Source of the DNA: Kordia sp. TARA_039_SRF
Lineage (GTDB): Bacteria > Bacteroidota > Bacteroidia > Flavobacteriales > Flavobacteriaceae
Assembly (NCBI GenBank): GCA_006383075.2
Contig: SMNH02000003.1
Span: 426,496-490,495, forward strand
Reading direction: 5' to 3'
Length of the DNA stretch: 64,000 nucleotides
Shown here: positions 26,084 through 35,421 of the stretch, piece after piece
How positions within the stretch are numbered: position 1 is the first letter of the stretch
How the letters are laid out: each line of letters starts with the position of its first letter
Made by a program: the position numbers and the translations under genes
Notes under the pieces: model-generated
Seen by the model: the letters and a program-made list of their open reading frames with translations, nothing else
The model's database searches: none
What the model was told of the DNA's origin: nothing

Positions 26084-27193
26084 CTAGCTTTTCACATCTA
26101 AGGCATCGCGCAGAGCGTTTCCTACCAACATAAACGCCATCACCAAACTCATAATGGCAATTCCAGGTATGATGGCTAAATATGGTTTTCCTAAGATAAT
26201 ATAGCTGTAGTGATCTTTAATCATGGCACCCCAACTCGGCATTGGCGGTTGCGCTCCAATTCCCAAGAAACTTAAGCCACTTTCTATCAAAATAGCGGCT
26301 GCGAAATTAGCTGCTGAAATGACAATTACTGGCGCCATTATATTTGGTAAAATATGTTTTATAATAATACGAAAGTCATGATATCCTAACGCTCGCGCCG
26401 CCGTAACGTATTGCATTTGCTTTACACTAAGTACTTGTCCGCGCACAATTCGCGCCACCTCAACCCACATGGTGAGTCCGACTGCGACAAATACTTGCCA
26501 AAATCCTTTTCCTAGCGTAAGCGTAATCGCGATAACCAATAGTAAGGTCGGAATGGACCATGTAACATTAATCAGCCACATGATGACAGCATCTACTTTT
26601 CCTCCAAAATATCCTGCCAATGCTCCTAGCGAGATTCCTATCAAAAGTGAGATAAATACGGCTACAAATCCAATAGAAAAGGAAATTCGCATCCCCACAA
26701 GCATTCTACTCAAAACATCTCTTCCGTATTTGTCTGTGCCTAAATAGAAGGTTTTTTGTTGAATGAATTTCGCAGGAATTTCACTCGCTTTCAAAATCGC
26801 AGGAAAGGAAGTTAGTGGAATTTCTTTTTCGATTCCCGTTACCGCTTCATCGGTATATTCTGTAATAAAAAATTGATTTTGGTCTACGCGATACTTTGTA
26901 ATTGGAATTTCTTCTGCGGTGTTTTCTTTCCCAAAAAAAAGTGTTTTTACAAAACTTTCTTCCTTTTTTTCTGCTGAAGGAATCGTTAACATTTGCACTG
27001 AAAACCCTGGCTTTTTAGAGTGAATCGACAAATGCATTTGATTGGCATTTTGTGTATCATCTGGTGCAAACATATATGCAAAAATGACCAAAAAGGCGCA
27101 AAGCACTATAAAGCTAAAACTCAAAACGCCCCAAAAATTCTTTTTGAATTTCTGGAGCGCTAATTTTGTGAGTGAATTTGAGTTTTGACTCAT
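26084..27193 (-). CDS. ABC transporter permease, OppC/DppC type
   Basis: 369 residues with six membrane segments and the inner-membrane permease signature (EVARIVRGQVLSVKQMQYVTAARALG). The segment FYLGTDKYGRDVLSRMLVGMR is typical for the OppC/DppC branch, which carries peptides or nickel. Between the first membrane segment (~20-42) and this motif lies an enlarged periplasmic region (~43-155), longer than in the E. coli proteins. No binding protein, second permease or ATPase is adjacent, so partners must be elsewhere. It lies 14 bases after the Prc protease gene, which suggests cotranscription. Confidence 0.92.
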   Translation of the reverse strand: MSQNSNSLTKLALQKFKKNFWGVLSFSFIVLCAFLVIFAYMFAPDDTQNANQMHLSIHSKKPGFSVQMLTIPSAEKKEESFVKTLFFGKENTAEEIPITKYRVDQNQFFITEYTDEAVTGIEKEIPLTSFPAILKASEIPAKFIQQKTFYLGTDKYGRDVLSRMLVGMRISFSIGFVAVFISLLIGISLGALAGYFGGKVDAVIMWLINVTWSIPTLLLVIAITLTLGKGFWQVFVAVGLTMWVEVARIVRGQVLSVKQMQYVTAARALGYHDFRIIIKHILPNIMAPVIVISAANFAAAILIESGLSFLGIGAQPPMPSWGAMIKDHYSYIILGKPYLAIIPGIAIMSLVMAFMLVGNALRDALDVKS

Positions 27194-27207
27194 TAATTTC
27201 GTTTAGA

Positions 27208-29376
27208 TTAGCCTTTTACTAAATCGCGTTTTTTCTTTTTGATGTTGTTTATTTGTATGTCTCCCAACACATTGATAGCTTCTTCTACATACACATCTTT
27301 CGATAATTCTTCATGCCACGCTTGTCTTTTTCCTTGTAAAGAAGAATCTTTTGCCATCAATAATTGCTCGTAAGGTAATGATGTAAATACTAATTTAGTA
27401 TCGTAATCAGAAATTGCTTTGAAGCGTTTTGCATATTCTTCATCTGCATCCGATTCTTTTTTGTACTCTGCATAATTTAATGGATATACATTTTCATCTT
27501 GACGTTTTTTAATCCACTTTGCATTTTCTTCAATCAACTTCAGTTGCGCATTATTTGCCATACGCTCTTTGCTTTTTTCGATGGTTTCTTCATACCCGAT
27601 ATAACCATCCCACAAATCGTACGAAGCAGGATCAATTTGATCCCAAGGTAATGGATTTTCTTGATCTTTTTCTCCAACGTCGATAAAGCTGAATCTGTCT
27701 ACCACAACAACATCACTTTTTACACCTTCCAATTGTGTTGAACCACCGTTAATTCTATAGAATTTTTGTGTGGTTAGTTTAAGCGCACCCACATTTCCAT
27801 CGCCACCACGGACAAATCTGTTTAAGTCCACAATATTCTGTACGGTTCCTTTTCCGTAGGTTTGCTTGCTTCCAATAACAATTGCTCTTTTATAATCTTG
27901 CAAGGCTGCAGCTAAAATTTCCGAAGCCGAGGCTGATAATTCGTTGACCAATACTACCAACGGTCCGTCCCACTGGATGCGACTGTCTTCATCTTTTAAA
28001 ATTTCTTTTCCGTCTACAGAACTTTTCACTTGTACAATTGGTCCATCTTTGATGAAAAACCCTGCCATATCTACTACGGTTTTTAGTGAACCTCCACCGT
28101 TGTTTCTAAGATCTAGTACCAATCCTTCCATGCCTTGATCTTTCAAACGCTCAATTTCTTTTTTAACGTCACTTGCAGCATTTCGGTTGTTATAGTTTTC
28201 AAAATCCACATAAAATTTAGGCAAATTGATGATTCCGAACGTGCGTTCGCCTTTTTTCACTACTGCCGATTTCGCATAGGTTTCTTCAATTTCAACCAAA
28301 TCTCTTTTAATCGTGATGATTTCAATAGAACCATCTACTTTTTTTACTGTCAGCGTTACTTTTGTTCCTTTTGGTCCTTTGATGAGTTTTACAGCATCGT
28401 CCAAACGCATTCCTACAATATCCACAGGCTCTTCACCTTCTTGTGCTACTTTTAAAATAACATCTCCCGCTTCAATTTTTTTACTTCTCCACGCTGGTCC
28501 ACCCGAAATTACTTCAAAGATTTTTGCACCTTCCGTACGTTTTTGCAAACGTGCTCCAATTCCTTCCAACGTTCCAGACATGTTCATGTCGAAACGGTCT
28601 TTATCTTGTGGCGCTAAGTACGATGTATGCGGATCAAATTCTTCCACGATTGCGTTTACGTAAATGCTAAACCAATCTTTACGTTCTAAATCGTCCATTA
28701 AATCAAAAAATTCAGCATACGTTTTGGAAGTAGATTCGCGTGCTTCTTTTTCTAAGGTAGCAGCGTCTTTCACTTCATACGAAGCATCTTCTTTCTTTTT
28801 ATTTTCTTGTACTTCTAGTTTGATGTCGTAATTGGCAAGCGTAGAAAATTTTAATTCTTTTCGCCAGCGATCTTTCAATTCTGACACATTTTTGGCGAAT
28901 TCTAATTTGTCATAATCTCTATCAATTGTTTCATCAACGGTAAAGTCAAACGGTTTTTCTAAAAGTTCTTTGTGGAACTTTTTCGATTCTTCCATTCGTT
29001 GTATCAAGCGATTATATACCAAGCTAAAAAATTGTACGCCAGGCTCTCTGATTTCATCGTCAATTTTGTCTTTATATTTACTAAATTCCTCAATATCAGA
29101 TGCTAAAAAGTAGCGTTTCATTGGATCAATAGCCTTGATAAAATCGTTGTATACATTTTCAGAAAAATCGTCATTTATATCTTGCGGATTAAAATGCCAT
29201 CTCCCTAATACATAAGAAATTAAGTCTACTAATGTTTTGTCTTTTCCTGGGTCGTCAAAGGATTTTTTTGCAAAACTGCAAGACACCATCGCGAAGATTA
29301 ATAGTGCCACTAAATATATTCTGTTCCTTCTCATAAAAGCTCTAATTTTCACAGATTTATTTTTTTTCATTCTCAT
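27208..29376 (-). CDS. prc: Carboxy-terminal processing protease Prc/Tsp (S41)
   Basis: 722 residues; the length and domain order match Prc. A signal sequence with a possible lipobox (AMVSC) lies at ~15-34, so ATG codons at 29370 or 29334 are alternative starts. The N-terminal helical region (~40-240) is followed by a PDZ domain (~240-330, with EGIGARLQKR and GDVILKVAQ), the protease core (~340-560) with the catalytic Ser in NELSASASE and Lys in IGSKQTYGKGTVQ, and a C-terminal helical extension. It degrades envelope proteins from the C-terminus. The permease gene follows closely. Confidence 0.95.
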   Translation of the reverse strand: MRMKKNKSVKIRAFMRRNRIYLVALLIFAMVSCSFAKKSFDDPGKDKTLVDLISYVLGRWHFNPQDINDDFSENVYNDFIKAIDPMKRYFLASDIEEFSKYKDKIDDEIREPGVQFFSLVYNRLIQRMEESKKFHKELLEKPFDFTVDETIDRDYDKLEFAKNVSELKDRWRKELKFSTLANYDIKLEVQENKKKEDASYEVKDAATLEKEARESTSKTYAEFFDLMDDLERKDWFSIYVNAIVEEFDPHTSYLAPQDKDRFDMNMSGTLEGIGARLQKRTEGAKIFEVISGGPAWRSKKIEAGDVILKVAQEGEEPVDIVGMRLDDAVKLIKGPKGTKVTLTVKKVDGSIEIITIKRDLVEIEETYAKSAVVKKGERTFGIINLPKFYVDFENYNNRNAASDVKKEIERLKDQGMEGLVLDLRNNGGGSLKTVVDMAGFFIKDGPIVQVKSSVDGKEILKDEDSRIQWDGPLVVLVNELSASASEILAAALQDYKRAIVIGSKQTYGKGTVQNIVDLNRFVRGGDGNVGALKLTTQKFYRINGGSTQLEGVKSDVVVVDRFSFIDVGEKDQENPLPWDQIDPASYDLWDGYIGYEETIEKSKERMANNAQLKLIEENAKWIKKRQDENVYPLNYAEYKKESDADEEYAKRFKAISDYDTKLVFTSLPYEQLLMAKDSSLQGKRQAWHEELSKDVYVEEAINVLGDIQINNIKKKKRDLVKG

Positions 29377-29569
29377 AAATCAGCACAATCCTGATTTTCA
29401 GTGATAACGTTAAAAGACGTTTGTGCCAATTACTTTAATTTTTTACTAAAATAAAGAAAATATTATGCCATTTTTTAACAATCATACTAATTTTTTGTTA
29501 AACCCAATTCCGTATGCAAGTAAACTGTAAATTGTGTACTTTAGCACTTTAAAACGACGTACTTTTTTT

Positions 29570-30349
29570 ATGGATGAAAAACCTTTGATTTTAGTTACAA
29601 ACGACGATGGAATTACCGCGCCAGGATTGCGTGCTTTAATTGATGTAATGAACGAGTTGGGCGATGTAATTGTCGTAGCTCCTGATAGTCCGCAAAGTGG
29701 CATGGGACACGCAATTACAGTGAATTCCACAATTTATTGCAATGCGATTACGATTGACGACGGACCGCAAATTGAATATTCAAGTTCTGGAACACCTGTT
29801 GATTGCGTGAAACTTGCTGTGAATGAAATTTTGAATAAAAAACCTACAATTTGTGTTTCTGGCATCAATCACGGAGCAAACTCTTCGATTAATGTCATTT
29901 ATTCGGGAACCATGAGCGCCGCGGTAGAAGCTGGTGTAGAAGGTATTCCTGCGATTGGGTTTTCTTTTTTAGATTACGATTGGGAAGCAAATTTTGATGC
30001 TACTAAAACGTATGTAAAGAAAATTACGCAAGAAGTTCTGGAAAATGGCTTGCCAGAAGGTGTCGTTTTGAATGTGAATATTCCAAAACTCAAAGAAAAA
30101 GATATTAAAGGAATTCGTGTTTGCCGACAAGCGAAAGCACGTTGGGAAGCTGATTTTGATAAACGAACCAATCCGTACGGAAAGCAGTATTATTGGCTTT
30201 CAGGAAATTTTGTCAACGAAGATAAAGGTGAAGATACGGACGAATGGGCATTGGCAAACGGCTATATATCGATTGTACCTGTTCAATTTGATTTAACCGC
30301 GCATCACGCCATACAAAAACTTAACAGCTTAGGATTCAATGAAAAATAA
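29570..30349 (+). CDS. surE: 5'/3'-nucleotidase SurE
   Basis: 259 residues from ATG 29570; earlier in-frame codons are not conserved. Metal-binding motif LVTNDDGITAPGL at the start, SSSGTPVDCVKLA, SGINHGANSS and YSGTMSAAVEA are all present. The enzyme removes phosphate from nucleoside monophosphates in the cytoplasm. A TACTTTAG box, close to the -7 consensus, lies about 30 bases upstream. The last codons overlap the next small gene by 11 bases. The order surE-small membrane gene-lpxB suggests one operon. Confidence 0.95.
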   Translation: MDEKPLILVTNDDGITAPGLRALIDVMNELGDVIVVAPDSPQSGMGHAITVNSTIYCNAITIDDGPQIEYSSSGTPVDCVKLAVNEILNKKPTICVSGINHGANSSINVIYSGTMSAAVEAGVEGIPAIGFSFLDYDWEANFDATKTYVKKITQEVLENGLPEGVVLNVNIPKLKEKDIKGIRVCRQAKARWEADFDKRTNPYGKQYYWLSGNFVNEDKGEDTDEWALANGYISIVPVQFDLTAHHAIQKLNSLGFNEK

Positions 30350-30635
30350 TAAAGATGTTATTATTGGTGCCGTTGTAGGCTTGTGTACTGCCGCTTTAGG
30401 AACGTTGTTGTATTTGCTGTTTATTGCCTACGACCGTAATGCTTCTTTAGGAGCTGTGTGGGATTTTGCCGTTATGGGAAGTGAAATCAGTTCGGTAGTT
30501 GTGTATGGAACTGCCTTAAATTTTGCATCGTTTTTTGGGTTTTTACAATTCAACAAAGAAGCGCGTGCCAAAGGTGTGTTGGTAATTACGGTTTTGATTG
30601 GAGTTGCTGTGTTGATTCATAAATTATTTGTGTAA
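30339..30635 (+). CDS. Small membrane protein between surE and lpxB
   Basis: 98 residues with three hydrophobic segments (~7-28, 42-65, 78-96). No catalytic motif. It overlaps surE by 11 bases and lies 4 bases before lpxB, so it belongs to the same transcript. Proteins of this size occur at this position in other flavobacteria as hypothetical proteins, to my memory. Function unknown. Confidence 0.75.
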   Translation: MKNNKDVIIGAVVGLCTAALGTLLYLLFIAYDRNASLGAVWDFAVMGSEISSVVVYGTALNFASFFGFLQFNKEARAKGVLVITVLIGVAVLIHKLFV

Positions 30636-30639
30636 CGTC

Positions 30640-31752
30640 ATGAAGTACTATATTGTTGCAGGAGAAGCGTCGGGCGATTTGCATGGTTCTAATTTGATGA
30701 AAGCCATTGTAAAGGAAGACTCGGAAGCCGATTTTCGGTTTTGGGGAGGCGATTTAATGCAAGCAGTTGGTGGTACGTTGGTAATGCACTATAAAGAACG
30801 TGCGTTTATGGGTTTTACGGAAATCATCATGAATCTTCGTAAAATTTTAGGCATGATTTCTTTTTGCAAGAAAGATATTGCCAAGTTTCAACCTGATGTC
30901 GTTATTTTTATTGATAATTCAGGATTTAATTTACGCATCGCCAAATGGGCGAAAGCGGCTGGTTTTCGCACCAATTATTATATTTCTCCACAAGTTTGGG
31001 CAAGTCGCGCTAGCAGAGTTCATAAGATTAAAAGAGATATTGACGACATGTTTGTGATTCTTCCGTTTGAGAAAGAATTTTACAAAAAATATGATTACGA
31101 CGTGCATTTTGTCGGTCATCCATTGCTAGATGCGATTGCAGATAGAGATCCTGTTGACGGAAAAGCTTTTAGGAAAGAACACAGTTTGGACGAACGCCCA
31201 ATTATTGCCTTACTTCCAGGAAGCAGAAAGCAAGAAATTACTAAAATGCTATCCGTGATGCTTTCGGTGGTAGATGATTTTCCAGCGTATCAATTTGTGA
31301 TTGCAGGCGCGCCAAGTCAGGAAAAATCTTTTTATGACCAGTTTGTCGGTGTAAAAAGTGTGCATTTTATCAGCAATAAAACATACGATATCTTGAGTAC
31401 GGCTACAGCTGCGTTGGTAACTTCGGGAACAGCGACTTTGGAAACTGCTTTGTACAAAGTACCGCAAGTAGTTTGTTATAAAGCCAATAATATTTCCTAT
31501 CAAATTGCAAAGCGAATTATTACACTTGATTATATTTCGCTGGTGAATTTAATCATGGATAGAGAAGTTGTCAAAGAATTGATTCAGCACGATTTCAACA
31601 CTAAAAATCTCAAAAAAGAACTCACCAAAATTTTAGACGAAACCGAACGTGCCAAGCTTTTTATGGACTATTTTGAGCTGGAACAAAAACTTGGTGGTAA
31701 AGGTGCGAGTAGCAATGCTGCAAAGTTAATTTGCAAAGCAATTCGGAAGTAG
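30640..31752 (+). CDS. lpxB: Lipid-A-disaccharide synthase
   Basis: 370 residues from ATG 30640 (MKYYIVAGEASGDLHGSNLM). The glycosyltransferase-family-19 signatures include AGEASGDLHG, FIDNSGFNLRIAKWAK, PQVWAS, VGHPLLD, LLPGSRKQEI and TSGTATLETAL. It joins UDP-2,3-diacylglucosamine with lipid X to form the lipid A disaccharide at the inner membrane. An alternative start at 30628 adds four residues and is less likely. Confidence 0.96.
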   Translation: MKYYIVAGEASGDLHGSNLMKAIVKEDSEADFRFWGGDLMQAVGGTLVMHYKERAFMGFTEIIMNLRKILGMISFCKKDIAKFQPDVVIFIDNSGFNLRIAKWAKAAGFRTNYYISPQVWASRASRVHKIKRDIDDMFVILPFEKEFYKKYDYDVHFVGHPLLDAIADRDPVDGKAFRKEHSLDERPIIALLPGSRKQEITKMLSVMLSVVDDFPAYQFVIAGAPSQEKSFYDQFVGVKSVHFISNKTYDILSTATAALVTSGTATLETALYKVPQVVCYKANNISYQIAKRIITLDYISLVNLIMDREVVKELIQHDFNTKNLKKELTKILDETERAKLFMDYFELEQKLGGKGASSNAAKLICKAIRK

Positions 31753-31916
31753 TTTTTACTCGACAATCGAGATTTATAATGCTCTGATGCTTGTGTCGAA
31801 ATGTTTTACTGATTTCTACTGAATGCTTCGTGGACTTGCCTCGAAGTAATTGACTTTTTTGAATTATTATAGTATTTTAGATTTTGTTAGTTTACTTTAG
31901 CAAAAAGCTTCTTTTT

Positions 31917-32450
31917 ATGATTCGAAAATTACTTTTCCTTTTTTTGGCGATTTCCATAGTGTCTTGTGGCTCTTCAAGAAAAACATCTTCTTCGCGAACA
32001 AAATCAAAATCGACAACGGTTGTTCGTAAAACTTCTAAAAAACGTAAGATTGATAGAAAAGCATTTAATAAAGCAGATGCGATTGTAGCAACAGCAATGG
32101 CGTACAAAGGAACGCGTTATAAGTTTGGCGGCACCGATAAAAAAGGCATGGATTGTTCGGGTTTAACATATACAGCTTTTGGCATGCATCATGTGGAGCT
32201 GCCACGAATTTCGTATCAACAAGCTACGAAAGGAAAACGCATTCAACTCAGCGCCGTAAAAAAGGGCGATTTGCTATTTTTTCAAACGAATAAGAATCGT
32301 AAACGTATCAATCACGTAGGCTTGGTGATTTCACACAAAAGCGGTGTGATTCAGTTTATTCATTCCACAACTTCCAGAGGCGTATTGGTTTCTTCCCTAA
32401 AAGAACGCTATTGGAAAAATGCTTTTACCGAAGCGAGAAGAGTTTTATAG
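31917..32450 (+). CDS. NlpC/P60 (C40) cell-wall peptidase lipoprotein
   Basis: 177 residues from ATG 31917, chosen because it gives a clean lipoprotein signal (lipobox SIVSC, Cys17); the frame opens 33 bases earlier. A basic Ser/Thr/Lys-rich linker (~20-55) leads to a C40 domain (~60-177) with the catalytic Cys in MDCSGLTYTAF, His in INHVGLVI and a third polar residue near FIHSTTS. It would cut stem peptides of peptidoglycan in the periplasm. A TACTTTAG box lies upstream. Confidence 0.92.
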   Translation: MIRKLLFLFLAISIVSCGSSRKTSSSRTKSKSTTVVRKTSKKRKIDRKAFNKADAIVATAMAYKGTRYKFGGTDKKGMDCSGLTYTAFGMHHVELPRISYQQATKGKRIQLSAVKKGDLLFFQTNKNRKRINHVGLVISHKSGVIQFIHSTTSRGVLVSSLKERYWKNAFTEARRVL

Positions 32451-32715
32451 GTGTTCACTTCGACAAGCTCAGTGTAAAGGTTTTGGGTGTTAGTTCGCTT
32501 CGCTTTTTGGTGGTTTTTTGTTGTTTGTTATTCGTTTTTTGACAACTCATCAAATCTAGACTCTAGACTCATAACTCTTGTTTCCTGAACTAATCCCTAA
32601 TCCCTAATCCCTAAAAAAACATACGCTTACAAATTTAATAGCACGCTTGTAAATTCATTTGAAGTTTGCACTTCTTTTTTGTGTAGTTTGAAGTCACTTT
32701 TACAAAAATGGACAG
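32451..32715. repeat. Intergenic repeats including dispersed repeat copy B
   Basis: CACTTCGACAAGCTCAGTGT (32456-32475) is the inverse of the copy at 6950-6970. Further on there are three tandem copies of AATCCCT (about 32591-32613). No gene seen in the 265 bases. Confidence 0.55.
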
Positions 32716-34758
32716 ATGAAGTGGCTTAATTTTACCATTACAAAACTTACGTTTTCGCTAATTCTTGGGATTTTAATTGCGTATTATAGCACAATTTCTT
32801 GGGAATGGAGTTGTTTGATTTTTGGTGGATTGCTATTATCTCTATTCATTTTCTTTTGGATTGCTCGCAAACAATTTATTCAGAAAATTTATTTTGGAGT
32901 GCTAGCATTGTTGACCATGACTAGTTTGGGAATGGTGATTGAAAATTTTCATCAAGAGAAAAATCATGCGCTACATTACAGTTATGTTGAAGAGCGAACT
33001 TCTGTACAGTTTCGCATTCGGGAAGTGTTGAAATCCAATTTGTATTACAACCGATATTTTGCCGAAGTCATACGCATGAACAATTCCGCTGCGTCTGGAA
33101 AAATACTCGTTCACATTCAAAAAGACACGACTTCCACAGCGCTTCCTGTAGATGCAATTGTATATACGGAAAAGCTTCCGTCTTTGGTAAAATCTGCATT
33201 GAATCCCACAACTTTTGATTATAAAGCGTATTTAGAAGACCGATATGTCTATGAGCAGTTATTTTTAAAATCGGATGAATTTTTAGTGGCAACACATTCG
33301 CCAACAACATGGTTTGGATATGCAGCTTTACTTCGAAATACCATTCATCAACGCTTGCAAGAATATGGTTTTAAAGCTGACGAACTAGCTGTTATTGAAG
33401 CACTTCTGTTGGGACAGCGACAGCAAATTTCTAAAGAGTTACAAACCAATTACGTCAATGCAGGCGCCATTCATATTTTGGCAATTTCTGGATTGCATGT
33501 GGGAATTCTGTTATTTTTATTACAATTTTTGTTGCGTCCGCTGCACCGTATTCGTTACGGAAAAGGATTTTCGCTGTTATTAATTTTGAGCATTTTATGG
33601 AGTTTTGCTTTTGTTTCTGGCTTGTCAGCTTCTGTAGTTCGCGCGGTTACGATGTTTACCGCCATTGCAGTAGCCACACATTTTAGAAGACAAACAAACA
33701 CCTTGCAAGTACTGACGGTTTCAATGTTTTTCTTGCTGCTTTGCAAACCGCATTTTTTGTTCGATGTGGGTTTTCAGTTGAGTTATGCTGCCGTTTTTGC
33801 TATTGTAACACTAAATCCTTTGTGGAAAAAAGTTTGGAATCCGAAGTCGTTTTTAGGAAAATCATTTTGGGGATTGTTAACGGTGAGTCTGTCTGCACAA
33901 TTAGGCGTATTACCGTTGAGTTTGTATTATTTTCATCAGTTTCCTGGATTGTTCTTTGTGGCGAATTTGACCATTGTTCCCGTATTGGTAATTATTTTAG
34001 CTTTTGGAATTCTAGTGATTGTTCTCGCCTATTTTCAATGTTTGCCTGAATTTTTAGGTGTGATATATCGCTTTGTTATTGAACAGATGAACGCTTTTGT
34101 GTCTTGGATAGCTTCCCACGAGCAGTTTGTTTTGACTGATATTCCGATGCGTTTTTGGCAGATGGTTGGTTGTTATGTCGTCCTAATTGCTTTTGCAAAG
34201 TATGTCCATCTTCCGAAAGGGAAACAATTAAAAGTAGCCTTGTGTAGTGTTTTAGTTTGTCAAGGCTTGTGGTTTTTTGACCGTTTTCAACAGGCACCAA
34301 TTGTTGATTCTTTTACAGTTTTTCATCAAAATAGACACACGGTTGTAGCCGCACAATCGGGAACTCATTTGCAAATGTTTCACAATTTAGACAGTTCCGC
34401 CACAGCGAAAAATTACATCATTAAACAGCAACAACAACAAGATTTTATCAAAAAAGTTTCTCACGATAGTTTACAAAATGTATTTAAGATAGCCGACGAT
34501 TATTTGTTGCGAATTGATAGTTTGGGTATTTATAAGATTCCGACTTTGCAACCAAAATATGTATTGTTGAGCAATTCGCCCAAGGTGAATTTGGATAGAG
34601 TGTTGCAGACTTTGCAACCATCACAAATTATTGCCGACGGAAGTAATTATCGAAGTTATGTATCGCGATGGAGCGCTGCTGCTGAGAAACAAAAAATCCC
34701 TTTTCACTATACTGGTGAAAAAGGATTTTATACAATTTATTTTAAAGATGAGAATTAA
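32716..34758 (+). CDS. comEC: ComEC/Rec2-family DNA uptake channel
   Basis: 680 residues. N-terminal membrane segments (~10-75), an OB-fold-like DUF4131 region (~80-190), then the competence channel with about eight membrane segments (~230-510), including GLLLGQRQQIS-like and AGAIHILAISGLHVGIL, FVSGLSASVVRA and FDVGFQLSYAAVFAI. The protein carries single-stranded DNA across the inner membrane. The C-terminal ~170 residues are soluble but lack the HxHxDH metal motif of the metallo-beta-lactamase domain found in Gram-positive ComEC. It converges with the thioredoxin gene, with a 4-base overlap. Confidence 0.92.
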   Translation: MKWLNFTITKLTFSLILGILIAYYSTISWEWSCLIFGGLLLSLFIFFWIARKQFIQKIYFGVLALLTMTSLGMVIENFHQEKNHALHYSYVEERTSVQFRIREVLKSNLYYNRYFAEVIRMNNSAASGKILVHIQKDTTSTALPVDAIVYTEKLPSLVKSALNPTTFDYKAYLEDRYVYEQLFLKSDEFLVATHSPTTWFGYAALLRNTIHQRLQEYGFKADELAVIEALLLGQRQQISKELQTNYVNAGAIHILAISGLHVGILLFLLQFLLRPLHRIRYGKGFSLLLILSILWSFAFVSGLSASVVRAVTMFTAIAVATHFRRQTNTLQVLTVSMFFLLLCKPHFLFDVGFQLSYAAVFAIVTLNPLWKKVWNPKSFLGKSFWGLLTVSLSAQLGVLPLSLYYFHQFPGLFFVANLTIVPVLVIILAFGILVIVLAYFQCLPEFLGVIYRFVIEQMNAFVSWIASHEQFVLTDIPMRFWQMVGCYVVLIAFAKYVHLPKGKQLKVALCSVLVCQGLWFFDRFQQAPIVDSFTVFHQNRHTVVAAQSGTHLQMFHNLDSSATAKNYIIKQQQQQDFIKKVSHDSLQNVFKIADDYLLRIDSLGIYKIPTLQPKYVLLSNSPKVNLDRVLQTLQPSQIIADGSNYRSYVSRWSAAAEKQKIPFHYTGEKGFYTIYFKDEN

Positions 34759-35303
34759 CTTTTAAATTCGTTTACGAATTCTTTTTGATATTTTTCCCAG
34801 TCTTCTTTGCTGTTTACTTCTTTGTATTTATCTGTTTTGAAAAGTTTTAGGTAAATTTCAATCTGTTTTGGCAATAAATAGCCTGAAATTGGCGCGATGA
34901 CTTTGAAATCTTCATCAAAAAATACCATCGTAGGATAGGCGCGTACACTTAAATATCTTGCAAATTGATGTTGCGCATTTCTACGTTTGCTTTTTGCAGG
35001 ATCGTAATTTGGATTTGTGTACGTATTCCCTTGAAATGTCACAGCTGCATCACCTTCTGCATTAAACTTCACCGCATAATAGTTTTCGTTGATATACTTG
35101 GCAACATCGGCGTTTCCAAAGGTGTTTTTATCCAACATTTTACAAGGTCCACACCAAACCGTGTATACATCCATGATGACTTTTCGCGGTTGCTTTTTCA
35201 TCAATTCTTGCGCTTCTTCAACGGTTACCCAATTGATTTTTTGTGCGTTTATTGTCGTAATACTTACTAAAAGTATGCTTATTGTTAGAATGAGTTTTTT
35301 CAT
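34755..35303 (-). CDS. Exported thioredoxin-family protein
   Basis: 182 residues with a signal peptide (1-20, ending INAQ) and a thioredoxin fold. The active site is WCGPCKML near residue 51-58, and a cis-Pro is present in VRAYPTMVFF. An insertion with Tyr/Asn (TYTNPNYDPAKSKRRN) lies between. A reductase or chaperone role in the periplasm is likely. It stands alone between comEC (convergent) and the transporter genes. Confidence 0.92.
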   Translation of the reverse strand: MKKLILTISILLVSITTINAQKINWVTVEEAQELMKKQPRKVIMDVYTVWCGPCKMLDKNTFGNADVAKYINENYYAVKFNAEGDAAVTFQGNTYTNPNYDPAKSKRRNAQHQFARYLSVRAYPTMVFFDEDFKVIAPISGYLLPKQIEIYLKLFKTDKYKEVNSKEDWEKYQKEFVNEFKS

Positions 35304-35421
35304 GAGTTTTTCTTTTAATTATAATCTCTGTCGCAAACTCTGTGCCTAGTTTACGGACACAAGATAAAAAAAGCGTTCTCCTAAGAAAACGCTTTTATAA
35401 AGTTTTTATTTTTTTGCTGGG

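Noticed and set aside
32591-32613. Telomere-like AATCCCT repeats as a chromosome end
   Set aside because: Only three copies inside a short spacer with normal genes on both sides.
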